Shown: one piece after another, positions 37,103 to 45,789 of the stretch
Position numbering within the stretch: the first letter of the stretch is position 1
Layout of the letters: the number at the start of each line of letters is the position of its first letter
Assembly: GCA_963709645.1 (NCBI GenBank)
Contig: CAVPXP010000016.1
Span: forward strand, 33,245-97,244
DNA length: 64,000 nt
Origin: DYRB01 sp963709645
GTDB taxonomy: Bacteria > Pseudomonadota > Gammaproteobacteria > Chromatiales > Chromatiaceae
Direction: 5' to 3'
Notes under the pieces: generated by a model
Seen by the model: the letters and a program-made list of their open reading frames with translations, nothing else
What the model was told of the DNA's origin: nothing
Database searches by the model: none
Translations under genes and position numbers: made by a program

Positions 37103-37846
37103 ATGGCCGTGGCCTCTTTCACCGCCCCGAGACCCGTCGCCATGAACGCCGCCGACCGCGAGAAGACCTGCCTGCCCGTCCTGCTGGAAACCCCCCTGTT
37201 CCGCAATCTGGCGGTGGATGCCCTGCGTCACCTTGCTGGAGGCTGCGTCAGGCGCACTGTTGCCCGCGGGCGCATGGTCTGCGAGGCCGGTGCGGCGGTG
37301 GACGGGTTCTATGTCCTCATCGAAGGGCGCGTCAAGCTCGCCATCCTCTCCGCGGAGGGGGCGGAGCGCGTCATCGACATCGTGCTCCCCGGCGCAGTCT
37401 TCGGTGAGTCCAGCCCCTTCCTCGACGAACCATCCCCTGTTTATGCCGAGGCGCTGTGCGATTGCAGCGTTCTCAGCATCTCCCGCGAGCGCCTGCGCGA
37501 GGCGGTGGAACGCTGGCCGGCGGTGGCCCTAGCCCTGCTCACGAGCCTCGCGCGCAACGTACGGACCTTGACCCGGGACCTGGAAGCCTGCTGCCTGCTC
37601 TCTGCCGGCCAGCGCGTTGCCCGTTTCCTGCTCAACGAGGCGAGCTGCGGCCAGGGCACCGTTGATGAGGCGCAGGTATCGCTCCCAGCGGCCAAGGTGG
37701 TCGTCGCGTCAAGCCTCAACCTGACCCCCGAGACCTTCTCCCGGGAGCTGCACGTCCTGGTCCGCGACGGGCTCATCGATGTCGGTCATCGCACCATCCA
37801 CGTCCACTCGCTGACCCAACTGCGCGTGCGCAGCGCCGCGACCTGA
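37103..37846 (+). CDS. Crp/Fnr-superfamily transcriptional regulator
   Basis: 247 residues from ATG at 37103; a second ATG at 37142 is possible. Cyclic-nucleotide-like sensor domain (residues about 30-150, RMVCEAGAAVDGFYVLIEGR, VLPGAVFGESSPFLDE) and a winged HTH with LTPETFSRELHVLVRDGLID as recognition helix region. The four-Cys N-terminal pattern of FNR is not present; only scattered Cys residues are seen, so a Dnr/NnrR-like or redox-type member is more likely than an iron-sulfur FNR. Position between narXL and nap, and the TTGAT-N4-ATCAA boxes ahead of napD, suggest that it or a true FNR controls nap. Effector unknown. Confidence 0.85.
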   Translation: MAVASFTAPRPVAMNAADREKTCLPVLLETPLFRNLAVDALRHLAGGCVRRTVARGRMVCEAGAAVDGFYVLIEGRVKLAILSAEGAERVIDIVLPGAVFGESSPFLDEPSPVYAEALCDCSVLSISRERLREAVERWPAVALALLTSLARNVRTLTRDLEACCLLSAGQRVARFLLNEASCGQGTVDEAQVSLPAAKVVVASSLNLTPETFSRELHVLVRDGLIDVGHRTIHVHSLTQLRVRSAAT

Positions 37847-37864
37847 GCCCGGTCGATCCGCGGA

Positions 37865-37878
37865 TTGATCTGAATCAG
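37865..37878. promoter_or_regulatory. Upstream FNR/DNR-type box
   Basis: TTGAT-CTGA-ATCAG, one base off the FNR consensus TTGAT-N4-ATCAA. It is centred 40 bp upstream of the perfect box ahead of napD, so two dimers could bind about four helical turns apart. Confidence 0.6.
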
Positions 37879-37904
37879 CTTCAAGACGGGTAGGGCGGTT
37901 AAGC

Positions 37905-37918
37905 TTGATTTAGATCAA
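37905..37918. promoter_or_regulatory. Perfect FNR-type box ahead of napD
   Basis: TTGAT-TTAG-ATCAA matches the FNR consensus in all ten positions and is extended by GC on both sides into an 18-bp imperfect palindrome. It lies about 27-60 bp before the candidate napD starts. The closeness to the start leaves room for either activation from an overlapping -35 region or repression. Confidence 0.85.
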
Positions 37919-37944
37919 GCGTTGGTCGTTGAAGCCCATAGAGC

Positions 37945-38244
37945 ATGTTTAACCCGGAAATCGGGAGTGCACGCCGAATGAATATCTGTGGCTGTGTCGT
38001 CGAGACGCGCGAGCGGGACGCCCCTGCGGTGGCCCAACGCCTTCTGGATCTGCCGGGAGTGGGTCTGCACGCGAACGAGGGCGGCAGGCTGGTCGTGACG
38101 GTGGAGGATACCCCCGAGACCATGGCGGCGGACACTCTGGCGGCCCTCGGCCAGGTTGACGGCGTTCTGAATACATCCCTGATCTACCACTACGGTGGGG
38201 ACGAACCCTTGGAGGATGGTGACCGTGAATATCAGTCGGCGTGA
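37945..38244 (+). CDS. napD: Periplasmic nitrate reductase chaperone NapD
   Basis: 99 residues from ATG at 37945, or 88 from ATG at 37978. NapD binds the twin-arginine signal of NapA and delays its export until cofactor insertion. The ferredoxin-like fold shows MNICGCVVETRERDAPAVAQ and GRLVVTVEDTPETMAAD, then VDGVLNTSLIYHY, typical for NapD. The second start fits the family N-terminus better. Its 3' end overlaps the start of napA by about 20 bp. Confidence 0.9.
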   Translation: MFNPEIGSARRMNICGCVVETRERDAPAVAQRLLDLPGVGLHANEGGRLVVTVEDTPETMAADTLAALGQVDGVLNTSLIYHYGGDEPLEDGDREYQSA

Positions 38245-40795
38245 TTTCATCAAGGCTCAGGCGGCGGTGGCCGCGGCGGCGGCGGTAGGCATCACCCTGC
38301 CGACAGAGATTCAGGCACAGGCTGCCGCTGGCGATGAGGGCATTCGTTGGGATAAGGCCCCCTGCCGCTTTTGCGGAACGGGGTGCAGCGTTCTTGTGGG
38401 GGTCCAGGACGGGCGCGTGGTCGCGAGCCAGGGCGACCCGGACGCGCCAGTCAACCGCGGGTTGAACTGCATCAAGGGTTATTTTCTCCCCAAGATCATG
38501 TACGGCAAGGACCGGCTGACCCAGCCGCTCCTGCGCAAGACCAACGGCCAGTATGACAAGAACGGCAAGTTCGAGCCGGTCTCGTGGGACGAGGCCTTCG
38601 ACATCATGGCCCAGAAGTGGAAGGAGGCGATGAAGAAGGAGGGCGGGGTGACCCGGGTCGGGATGTTCGGGTCCGGCCAGTGGACCGTCTGGGAGGGCTA
38701 TGCCGCGGCGAAATTCATGAAGGCGGGGCTGCGCTCCAACAATCTCGATCCCAACGCGCGGCACTGCATGGCCTCTGCCGTGGTGGGCTTCATGCGCACC
38801 TTTGGTATCGACGAGCCCATGGGCTGCTACGATGACCTGGAGCACGCCGACGTCTTCGTCCTTTGGGGCGCCAACATGGCGGAGATGCACCCCATCCTGT
38901 GGTCGCGCCTGACGGACACGCGCCTCACCAAGGAGGGCTGCGAGGTGCATGTTCTGTCCACCTACGAGCATCGCTGTTTCGAGTTGGCGGACAACCCCAT
39001 GGTGTTCACGCCGCAGACCGATCTGGCCATCCAGAACTACATTTGCAATTACATCATCCAGAACGGCAAGGTCAACAAGGCCTTCGTGGATGCCCACACC
39101 AATTTCAAGAAGACGGCGATGGACATCGGTTTCGGGTTGCGTCCTAACAACCCGTTGGAGGCAAACGCCACCAACAACGGCTATCCGGACCCTACCGATC
39201 CTGAGAAAAAGAAGAAGAAGGGCAACCCCATGGGGTCTGAGCCCATCACCTTCGAGGAATTCGCCAAGCTCGTTGAGCCCTACACCCTGAATTATGTCTC
39301 CGAACTGTCCGGTGTGCCCAAGGAGAACCTGGAGGCCCTGGCCAAGGTCTATGCCGACCCCGACAAGAAGGTCGTCTCCTTCTGGACCATGGGATTCAAC
39401 CAGCACACCCGCGGGAGCTGGGTGAACTCCAACATGTACAACGTACATCTGTTGGTCGGCAAGATCTCCGAGCCCGGCAACGGCCCCTTCTCGCTGACCG
39501 GCCAGCCCTCTGCCTGCGGCACCGCCCGCGAGGTCGGGACCTTCGCCCACCGCCTGCCTGCGGACATGGTGGTGATGAACCCGGAGCACCGCGCCGCGGC
39601 CGAGAAGGCCTGGCAGCTCCCCGAGGGAACCATCAACCCGAACATCGGTTACCACGCTGTGCTGATGCACCGCATGCTCAAGGACGGGAAGATGAATTGC
39701 TACTGGCAACAGTGCAATAACAACATGCAGGCGGCGGCCAATATGAACGGGGAGAGCTACCCCGGCTGGCGCAATCCGGACAATTTCATCGCCGTGTCCG
39801 ACCCCTATCCCACGGTCTCGGCTCAGGCGGCGGACCTGATCCTGCCTACCGCCATGTGGACAGAAAAGGAGGGGGCCTACGGCAACGCCGAGCGGCGCAC
39901 CCAGTTTTGGCGCGAGCAGGTGGACGCACCGGGCGAGTCCAAATCAGACATGTGGCAGGTCATGGAGTTCGCCAAGCGCTTCAAGGTGGAGGAGGTCTGG
40001 CCCGAGGAACTCCTGGCCAAGAAGCCGGAGTACCGCGGCAAGACCCTCTACGAGATCCTGTTCGAGAACGGGGTGGTCAATCAGTTCCCGTTCGACGGCA
40101 AGATCGTGGACGACCGCGGCAACGATTACGGCAACCACGAGAGCGCCCACTTCGGTTACTACGTCCAGAAGGGGCTGTTCGAGGAGTACGCTGGGTTCGG
40201 GCGCGGCCACGCCCACGACCTCGCGAGCTTCGACACCTACCACAAGACCCGCGGTCTGCGCTGGCCGGTGGTGGACGACAAGGAAACCCTTTGGCGTTTC
40301 CGTGAGGGCTACGACCCCTACGTGACCAAGAACAACCCCCAGGTGGCGAAGGGGGATGTGTACTTCTATGGCAACAAGGACGGTAAGGCGAACATCATCT
40401 TCGCCCCCTATGAGGCACCCCCGGAGGTCCCGGACGCTGAGTTCCCGCTGTGGCTGTGCACCGGGCGCGTCCTGGAGCATTGGCACTCGGGCTCCATGAC
40501 CCGGCGCGTCCCGGAGCTGTACAAGGCCGTGCCAGAGGCTGTGGTATTCATGAACAAAGAGGACGCCAAGAAGCTCAAGCTGCGCGACGGCCAGGTGGCC
40601 AAGATCACTTCGCGGCGCGGCGAGATCGTCGCCACCATCGAGACGCGGGGGCGCAACCGTCCGCCCGAGGGGCTAGTTTTCATCCCCTGGTTCGACGCGA
40701 GCCGTCTGGTCAACAAGCTGACCCTGGATGCAACCTGTCCCCTCTCCAAAGAGACGGATTACAAGAAGTGTGCGGTGAAGGTGGAAAAGGCTTGA
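38225..40795 (+). CDS. napA: Periplasmic nitrate reductase catalytic subunit
   Basis: 856 residues from GTG at 38225, which lies 9 nt after GGAGG (38211-38215); ATG at 38216 abuts that site and is less likely. Tat signal SRRDFIKAQAAVAAAAAVG. One [4Fe-4S] cluster: CRFCGTGCSVLVGV with the fourth Cys in NRGLNCIKGYF. The molybdenum-ligand Cys is in FMRTFGIDEPMGCYDDLEHA-adjacent sequence (ARHCMASAV holds the ligand Cys). Bis-MGD binding blocks continue to the C-terminus, and PEGLVFIPWFDASRLVN is typical of NapA. Reduces nitrate to nitrite in the periplasm with electrons from NapB. Length normal, frame clean. Confidence 0.96.
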   Translation: MNISRRDFIKAQAAVAAAAAVGITLPTEIQAQAAAGDEGIRWDKAPCRFCGTGCSVLVGVQDGRVVASQGDPDAPVNRGLNCIKGYFLPKIMYGKDRLTQPLLRKTNGQYDKNGKFEPVSWDEAFDIMAQKWKEAMKKEGGVTRVGMFGSGQWTVWEGYAAAKFMKAGLRSNNLDPNARHCMASAVVGFMRTFGIDEPMGCYDDLEHADVFVLWGANMAEMHPILWSRLTDTRLTKEGCEVHVLSTYEHRCFELADNPMVFTPQTDLAIQNYICNYIIQNGKVNKAFVDAHTNFKKTAMDIGFGLRPNNPLEANATNNGYPDPTDPEKKKKKGNPMGSEPITFEEFAKLVEPYTLNYVSELSGVPKENLEALAKVYADPDKKVVSFWTMGFNQHTRGSWVNSNMYNVHLLVGKISEPGNGPFSLTGQPSACGTAREVGTFAHRLPADMVVMNPEHRAAAEKAWQLPEGTINPNIGYHAVLMHRMLKDGKMNCYWQQCNNNMQAAANMNGESYPGWRNPDNFIAVSDPYPTVSAQAADLILPTAMWTEKEGAYGNAERRTQFWREQVDAPGESKSDMWQVMEFAKRFKVEEVWPEELLAKKPEYRGKTLYEILFENGVVNQFPFDGKIVDDRGNDYGNHESAHFGYYVQKGLFEEYAGFGRGHAHDLASFDTYHKTRGLRWPVVDDKETLWRFREGYDPYVTKNNPQVAKGDVYFYGNKDGKANIIFAPYEAPPEVPDAEFPLWLCTGRVLEHWHSGSMTRRVPELYKAVPEAVVFMNKEDAKKLKLRDGQVAKITSRRGEIVATIETRGRNRPPEGLVFIPWFDASRLVNKLTLDATCPLSKETDYKKCAVKVEKA

Positions 40796-40935
40796 GGAAA
40801 GCGCATTGGCCGCAAGTCAACGCAAATGAAGATTCGGAAATTCGATGAGCCCGCTGATGGGTGTTTATTTCGCGTCAACTTGCGGCTGGCTTTCTTTTCC
40901 CACTGAATCCGGTTCTGCGCTCAAGATTCGCGGCC

Positions 40936-41805
40936 ATGGCTACAGGGGCTAAAGACAGAGGCGCGGGGGTGAATCGTCGCCAATTCATCGGCGATGCGCT
41001 CAAGACCGCCTGTGGGGTGGGGCTCTTTGGGCTCGGGCTCGGGCTCTATTCCCAACGGGCCTCGTCGCTCCCGGCAGCCGCCATCCGTCCGCCGGGGGCC
41101 CTTCCGGAGGATCGCTTCAACGGGGCCTGTATCCGCTGCGGTCTGTGCGTGCGCGACTGCCCCTTTGACATGATCCACCTCGCCAAGCTCGGAAGTCCGG
41201 TGCCCACCGGGACACCCTACTTCTACGCGAGAGAGAAGGGCTGCGAGATGTGCGAGGACATCCCTTGCGTAGCGGCTTGTCCGACCAACGCCCTGGATCA
41301 TGCGCTCACAGACATCAATAAGGCGCGCATGGGGCTCGCGGTCCTGGTGGATCACGAGAATTGCATTGCCTTCCTTGGTCTGCGCTGTGAGGTTTGTTAT
41401 CAGATCTGCCCGATCAAGGACGAGGCCATCACCCTGGATCGCCAGCACAACGCTCGTTCCGGCAAACACGCCCTGTTTATCCCGGTGGTCCACTCGGACC
41501 GCTGCACGGGCTGCGGCAAGTGCGAAGAGGCCTGTATCTTGGAGCAGGCGGCCATCAAGGTTCTGCCGGAGCACTTGGCCAAGGGCGAGTTGGGGCCGCA
41601 CTACCGTGTGGGGTGGGAGCAGAAGCGGGCGGCGGGCGGGGCCCTGGTCACACCCGACGCAGAGCACCGGTATAACCTCCCGGATGGGATGGAGTACGAA
41701 CATGGCGGCCGCGGCCTGATCGAGGCCGGTCCCGGCTCGGCCCCCGGTGTGCAATCGGGCTCCGCCGATCCGCTGGAAACGTTGAATCGAGGCCCGACCC
41801 CATAG
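40936..41805 (+). CDS. napG: Ferredoxin-type protein NapG
   Basis: 289 residues from ATG at 40936; the frame opens earlier (40861) but the Tat signal VNRRQFIGDALKTACGVGLF sits just after the chosen start. Four [4Fe-4S] clusters are coordinated by CIRCGLCVRDCP, CEMCEDIPCVAACP, CEVCYQICPI and CTGCGKCEEACI. With NapH it passes quinol electrons toward NapC/NapB or directly to NapAB. About 140 bp separate it from napA; the shared 7-gene block is otherwise tight. Confidence 0.92.
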   Translation: MATGAKDRGAGVNRRQFIGDALKTACGVGLFGLGLGLYSQRASSLPAAAIRPPGALPEDRFNGACIRCGLCVRDCPFDMIHLAKLGSPVPTGTPYFYAREKGCEMCEDIPCVAACPTNALDHALTDINKARMGLAVLVDHENCIAFLGLRCEVCYQICPIKDEAITLDRQHNARSGKHALFIPVVHSDRCTGCGKCEEACILEQAAIKVLPEHLAKGELGPHYRVGWEQKRAAGGALVTPDAEHRYNLPDGMEYEHGGRGLIEAGPGSAPGVQSGSADPLETLNRGPTP

Positions 41806-41817
41806 GGTCTGAATCGC

Positions 41818-42771
41818 ATGGGCAATAACGATTATCCGGGCAAGTCCGCTGGCGAGTCTCAGGGTTGGCTAAAGGCCCACAAGTGGCTCCTGCTGCGTCG
41901 GGCCAGCCAACTCGGCATCCTCGGGCTCTTTCTGCTTGGGCCGCTGGCTGGGATCTGGCTCGTGCAGGGTAACCTCTCGGCCAGCATGACCCTGGACATC
42001 CTGCCCCTGACCGATCCCATGCTCCTGCTCCAGGCGATTGCCTCGGGGACCTGGCCGATTTTGAATGGGTTCATTGGGTCGCTCATCGTCCTCGTCTTTT
42101 ACGCGCTCATCGGGGGGCGGGTGTTCTGCTCCTGGGTATGCCCTGTCAACCTGATCACGGATTTGGCAGTGTGGCTGCGCCGCCGCTTCGACCTGCGCGC
42201 CACTTCGCGCCTGTCCCGCAACCTGCGCTACTGGGTCCTGGCGGTGGTTCTGGGCCTGCCCGCCGTTACCGGGGTCATCGCCTGGGAGTACGTCAATCCA
42301 GTTTCCATGGCCCATCGGGGACTCATTTTCGGGATGGGCTGGGCTTGGGCGGTCCTGGCGGCGGTCTTCCTCTTCGACTTGCTGGTGGCGCGCCACGGCT
42401 GGTGCGGGCATCTGTGCCCCGTGGGTGCCTTTTACGGGCTGATCGGGGTGAAGGCTCAGGTGCGGGTCTCGGCCTATCAGCGTGAGCGCTGCGACGACTG
42501 CATGGACTGTTTCAACATCTGCCCGGAGCCCCAGGTCATCAAGCCCGCCCTCAAGGGGGCCAAGGGCGGCATCGGGCCGGTGATCCTCGACGCCAATTGC
42601 ACCAACTGCGGGCGCTGCATCGATGTCTGCTCGCTGGATGTCTTCCGTTTCGGCGGCCGCTTTTCCGGTGCGGCCAGCGATTGCAGCGTATCCCAGGGCG
42701 GGCCCGAGGGTCGGCAAGGGAGCTTGATGGCGGGTGGTGCCTCTGGTCCGTCGGTCCGGACTCTCCGATAG
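41818..42771 (+). CDS. napH: Quinol dehydrogenase membrane component NapH
   Basis: 317 residues. Four membrane helices (for example LGILGLFLLGPLAGIWLV and IVLVFYALIGGRVF), two CX3CP motifs on the cytoplasmic side (CSWVCPVN and CGHLCPVG) and two [4Fe-4S] ferredoxin motifs (CDDCMDCFNICP and CTNCGRCIDVCSLDVF). NapH takes electrons from quinol and gives them to NapG. Starts 12 bp after napG. The last 40 residues are low-complexity and not conserved. Confidence 0.93.
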   Translation: MGNNDYPGKSAGESQGWLKAHKWLLLRRASQLGILGLFLLGPLAGIWLVQGNLSASMTLDILPLTDPMLLLQAIASGTWPILNGFIGSLIVLVFYALIGGRVFCSWVCPVNLITDLAVWLRRRFDLRATSRLSRNLRYWVLAVVLGLPAVTGVIAWEYVNPVSMAHRGLIFGMGWAWAVLAAVFLFDLLVARHGWCGHLCPVGAFYGLIGVKAQVRVSAYQRERCDDCMDCFNICPEPQVIKPALKGAKGGIGPVILDANCTNCGRCIDVCSLDVFRFGGRFSGAASDCSVSQGGPEGRQGSLMAGGASGPSVRTLR

Positions 42772-42806
42772 AGACAAGTCAACTCACTGAGGTGGTGGAG
42801 AACGCG

Positions 42807-43274
42807 ATGAAAAAGATGATCCAGACGGCGACCCGCTCGCTTGCTCCGGCCTTGGCCCTGTCCCTGAGCCTTTTGGCGGGCTCGCCGGCTCAGGCAGCCG
42901 ACGCGGGCAGCGCCGTGGTTGACCCCCAGCGCCCGAACACCCCCTTGGACGCCGATTCGGCGCCGCCCGAGCGTTACAAGGTCGAGGTGGTTCAGGGCGG
43001 CATCCAGCGCTCCTATAAGGAGCAGCCGCCGATGATCCCCCATGCCATCGACAAGTACGACATTAGCCTACGCCTCAATGGTTGCCTCAAGTGCCACAGC
43101 GAGGAGACTTACCAGGCGGAGAAGGCCCCCAAGCTCGGCGACAGTCACTATCTGGACCGCGACGGCAAGCGGTTGGAGAAGGTCTCCATGCTGCGCTACT
43201 TCTGCACCCAGTGCCATGCGGTGCAGTTCAATTCGCAGGCATTGGTGGACAACAACTTCCAGGGCCGCCGTTAG
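42807..43274 (+). CDS. napB: Diheme cytochrome c subunit NapB
   Basis: 155 residues from ATG at 42807, preceded by GGTGGAG. A Sec signal peptide (LAPALALSLSLLAGSPAQA) is cleaved to leave a small periplasmic protein with two heme c sites, CLKCH and CTQCH, and the NapB block PPMIPHAIDKYDISL. It receives electrons from NapC and passes them to NapA. Confidence 0.95.
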   Translation: MKKMIQTATRSLAPALALSLSLLAGSPAQAADAGSAVVDPQRPNTPLDADSAPPERYKVEVVQGGIQRSYKEQPPMIPHAIDKYDISLRLNGCLKCHSEETYQAEKAPKLGDSHYLDRDGKRLEKVSMLRYFCTQCHAVQFNSQALVDNNFQGRR

Positions 43275-43355
43275 GGCAAGGGGCGTCGACCAGGGTCTGG
43301 GGGCAGGTCGCACGCAGGTCAGACAATAAAGATCCGCACTGTTGGAGTGAAAGTC

Positions 43356-43943
43356 ATGTCCGAAGAGAAACCGCGTACCGCAAAGAAGGCCCTGACCCTG
43401 CTGCTCATCGGGGTCGTCGTCGGCATCATCTTTTGGGGCGGCTTCAATACCGCCATGGAGGCGACCAATACCGAGGTCTTCTGCATCTCGTGTCACGAGA
43501 TGGACGCCAATGTTTACAAGGAGCTGCAGGACACAGTCCACTACCAGAACCGCACCGGGGTGCGCGCCACCTGTCCCGATTGCCACGTACCCAAGGACTG
43601 GATACACAAGATCGCGCGCAAGATTCAGGCGAGCAACGAGCTCTATCACCATTTCATGGGCACCATCGACACCCGGCAGAAATTCGAGGCCGCGCGCTTC
43701 GATCTGGCCCAGAATGTGTGGACGGCCATGAAGAACACGGACTCGCGGGAGTGCCGCAACTGCCACAACTTCGACTCCATGGACTATGACAAGCAGGATG
43801 CGCGCAGCTCTACCCGTCATGAGGATGCTGCCGAGGAGGGCTTCACCTGCATTGACTGCCATAAGGGTATCGCCCACAAGCTGCCCAAGGAGTACGACCC
43901 GGAGAAGGACATCGCCGGCCAGAGTATCTACTACCGCAAGTAG
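43356..43943 (+). CDS. napC: Tetraheme membrane-anchored cytochrome c NapC
   Basis: 195 residues from ATG at 43356, 9 nt after GGAG; a GTG at 43347 is an alternative. One N-terminal membrane helix (LTLLLIGVVVGIIFWGGF) and four heme sites: CISCHEMD, CPDCHVP, CRNCHNF and CIDCHKGIAH, as in the NapC/NirT family. It oxidises quinol and reduces NapB. Together with NapGH it provides two quinol routes. It closes the napDAGHBC operon; no napE or napF is present in the window. Confidence 0.94.
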   Translation: MSEEKPRTAKKALTLLLIGVVVGIIFWGGFNTAMEATNTEVFCISCHEMDANVYKELQDTVHYQNRTGVRATCPDCHVPKDWIHKIARKIQASNELYHHFMGTIDTRQKFEAARFDLAQNVWTAMKNTDSRECRNCHNFDSMDYDKQDARSSTRHEDAAEEGFTCIDCHKGIAHKLPKEYDPEKDIAGQSIYYRK

Positions 43944-43951
43944 GGACACGA

Positions 43952-43976
43952 GGGGCGGCGGGGGTGCCGTCGCCCC
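43952..43976 (+). other. GC-rich hairpin after napC
   Basis: GGGGCG/CGCCCC with an inner GC/GC pair forms a hairpin without a following T run. It could stabilise the nap message or weakly stop transcription before the cytochrome gene 40 bp downstream. Confidence 0.35.
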
Positions 43977-44016
43977 GTGTTCGGCACCCGTGATCCCCTT
44001 GTCAGCCGGTACCCGT

Positions 44017-44679
44017 ATGGCGAATTTGGCTATGCGAAGCGCGCTCATTCCCTTTGTCGCGACTTTGAGCCTTGCCTTGGCCGTATTGGTGAGCCCGGCA
44101 ATGGGCGGCGACGTCGCGGCGGGTGCGGCATTGTTCAATAAGGAGTGTGCTGGCTGTCATGGCCCTGCGGCCGTCGGAGGCAAGGACGGCGAATACCCCC
44201 GGTTGGCCGGCCTGCCGCCTGGTTACCTTGCCCAGCAGCTCAAGGACTTCCGCGACCGCAAGCGGCTGAACAAGCCCATGCTGCCCATCTTCAAAGCCGG
44301 GCGCCTCAACGCGGACCTGATTGCCGAGCTCTCCGCCTATCTCAGCGGCTTACCCGTCCCGGATCCGGCTCAAGTTGGAGTCCCGCTGACGGTTGAGGGG
44401 GACATCGAGTGGGGCGAGGAGTTGTACGTGCGCGACTGTGCCCTCTGCCACGGCCTGGCCGGCGAGGGAAAGCCCGAGACCGACAACCCGCCGCTGCGTG
44501 CCCAGTGGCCGGCCTACATCAAGCGGCAGGTGGCGGACTTCCGTAGCGAGCGACGCGGCCATGAGTACCGCGAGGCCCTGTTTCAGGAGGCCGAGCCGGA
44601 CGAACTGGAGGCCGTTCTCGCCTATCTGGTTCAGCTCAACAGGCAGAACCCCGGGGATGACGTCGCACCCAGCCCCTAG
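44017..44679 (+). CDS. Diheme c4-type cytochrome
   Basis: 220 residues from ATG at 44017. Signal peptide FVATLSLALAVLVSPAMG, then two c-type domains of about 90 residues with CAGCH and CALCH. The pattern GEYPRLAGLPPGYLAQQLKD and the repeated PAYIKRQVADFRSERRG are typical of cytochrome c4 and related diheme proteins. It probably shuttles electrons in the periplasm; a link with Nap is plausible by position only. The stop codon TAG lies inside the CTAG at the left edge of a MITE, so the original C-terminus may have been altered by the insertion. Confidence 0.87.
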   Translation: MANLAMRSALIPFVATLSLALAVLVSPAMGGDVAAGAALFNKECAGCHGPAAVGGKDGEYPRLAGLPPGYLAQQLKDFRDRKRLNKPMLPIFKAGRLNADLIAELSAYLSGLPVPDPAQVGVPLTVEGDIEWGEELYVRDCALCHGLAGEGKPETDNPPLRAQWPAYIKRQVADFRSERRGHEYREALFQEAEPDELEAVLAYLVQLNRQNPGDDVAPSP

Positions 44680-44845
44680 GAGCCTGTCGGACTCAGGAAG
44701 AATCTACTGCGGAAGCGGGAGAACGGGCCATTTTGCCCCCGCTTCTCGTTACATAGCGCCCACCATGCGCCTCGAAGCCGGAACAAGATAGTCTCGGTCT
44801 CCCACTCCCTCGCTATGATCCCCCCCAAGTCCGACAGGCTCCTAG
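44676..44845. mobile_element. 162-bp MITE with 15-bp terminal repeats and CTAG duplication
   Basis: GAGCCTGTCGGACT-type ends at 44680-44693 and 44828-44841 are perfect inverted repeats, flanked on both sides by CTAG (44676-44679 and 44842-44845). Counting the palindromic flank, 19 bp match exactly. CTAG fits the YTAR target of the IS5 group. No transposase frame is inside, so it is a non-autonomous derivative. Confidence 0.85.
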
Positions 44846-45098
44846 GCCACCGCCCTGTCCGGCCCTGAAGACGTGGCGAGGCCTGGCCCTCCATACCGTC
44901 GGCGGACGCGCGGCCATCCCTGACCCCGCCTGCGGCCGGCACGCCCGCCCGGTCCATAATGAAAGTCTGATATACTGCTGCCTGTTTTTGGGCACCCCTT
45001 AGGCTGGGGTCATGCCCCATGTCCCACGCATCGAGTCCTGGCCTTGGGTGAAACCCCCGTTCCCGGCTGACCGATGTCCCCGTTTGGAGGCCGATCCC
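44846..45098. other. Gene-free stretch between MITE and DUF2726 gene
   Basis: About 250 bp without a gene. A TATACT at 44971-44976 could be a -10 box but has no convincing -35. Together with the MITE the gap from 44680 is about 420 bp. Nothing else was seen. Confidence 0.5.
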
Positions 45099-45737
45099 GT
45101 GTCGTTCTTTTACCTGCTCGCGGCCCTGGCCGCGTTGGTCCTGCTGCTCTTCGTATTTAGCCTGCGCAGCGCGTGGCGCCGCCGTCGGGCGCTGCCCTAC
45201 ACCCTGGGACAGACCCTGTTCTCGCCGGAGGAGGCCACCTTCCTGGAGGCGCTGGATGATGCCGTGGGCGGCGACTATCGGGTCTTCGGCAAGGTTCGGC
45301 TGAGCGACCTCGTTGTCGTCCGTCGCGGTGTCGGGAGGCGACTGTTGGAGCAGTCCTCCGCGCGGATTGAGTCCCTGAAGATCGACTTCCTGGTGTGCGG
45401 TCGGAAGTCGGCGGCCGTGGTCTGTGCCGTCGAGTTGGTGAGCGGAAAATCCCGCAAGGGCCGCGGGCGCGCACCGGACAAGGCCCTCGGTCGCGCCTGC
45501 GATGCCCTGAGGTTGCCCCTGGTGCGGGTCCCGATGGCCGAAACCTACTCGACCAAGGCCTTGGCCGAGCAAATCTACACGGCCGTCTACGCCCCCAAGG
45601 TCACTGCGCCCGCTGGCGGATCTAAGGGAGCCAATGTGGACGATGGGTTGAGCCTGGCCGAGGAAGAGCAAGCCTTGTCGGTGCTTGCCGCCGCGATCCG
45701 CGAGGGCGATCCGATCCCAAGGCCGCGCGCTTTGTGA
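45099..45737 (+). CDS. DUF2726 membrane-anchored protein
   Basis: 212 residues from GTG at 45099, which lies 8 nt after GGAGG; a longer frame from 45012 has no ribosome site. One N-terminal membrane helix (FFYLLAALAALVLLLFVFSL), then a cytoplasmic DUF2726 domain (LGQTLFSPEEATFLEALDDA, YRVFGKVRLSDLV, IDFLVCGRKSAAVVCAVEL). DUF2726 resembles restriction-endonuclease-like PD-(D/E)xK folds; the spacing D...FLVC...AVEL would fit such a core, but nuclease activity is not shown. Function unknown. Confidence 0.75.
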   Translation: MSFFYLLAALAALVLLLFVFSLRSAWRRRRALPYTLGQTLFSPEEATFLEALDDAVGGDYRVFGKVRLSDLVVVRRGVGRRLLEQSSARIESLKIDFLVCGRKSAAVVCAVELVSGKSRKGRGRAPDKALGRACDALRLPLVRVPMAETYSTKALAEQIYTAVYAPKVTAPAGGSKGANVDDGLSLAEEEQALSVLAAAIREGDPIPRPRAL

Positions 45738-45789
45738 TCCTCGGCCCCGTTCCGGTCCTCCGACACACCATTCCTGGGGAATTGCACTT

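Noticed and set aside
40861..40935. Longer N-terminus for NapG
   Set aside because: It would place about 35 residues before the twin-arginine motif, which is unlike NapG and lacks a ribosome site.
43786..44016. Upstream extension of the diheme cytochrome frame into napC
   Set aside because: The extension is in another frame of napC and precedes the signal peptide; ATG at 44017 gives a correct export signal.
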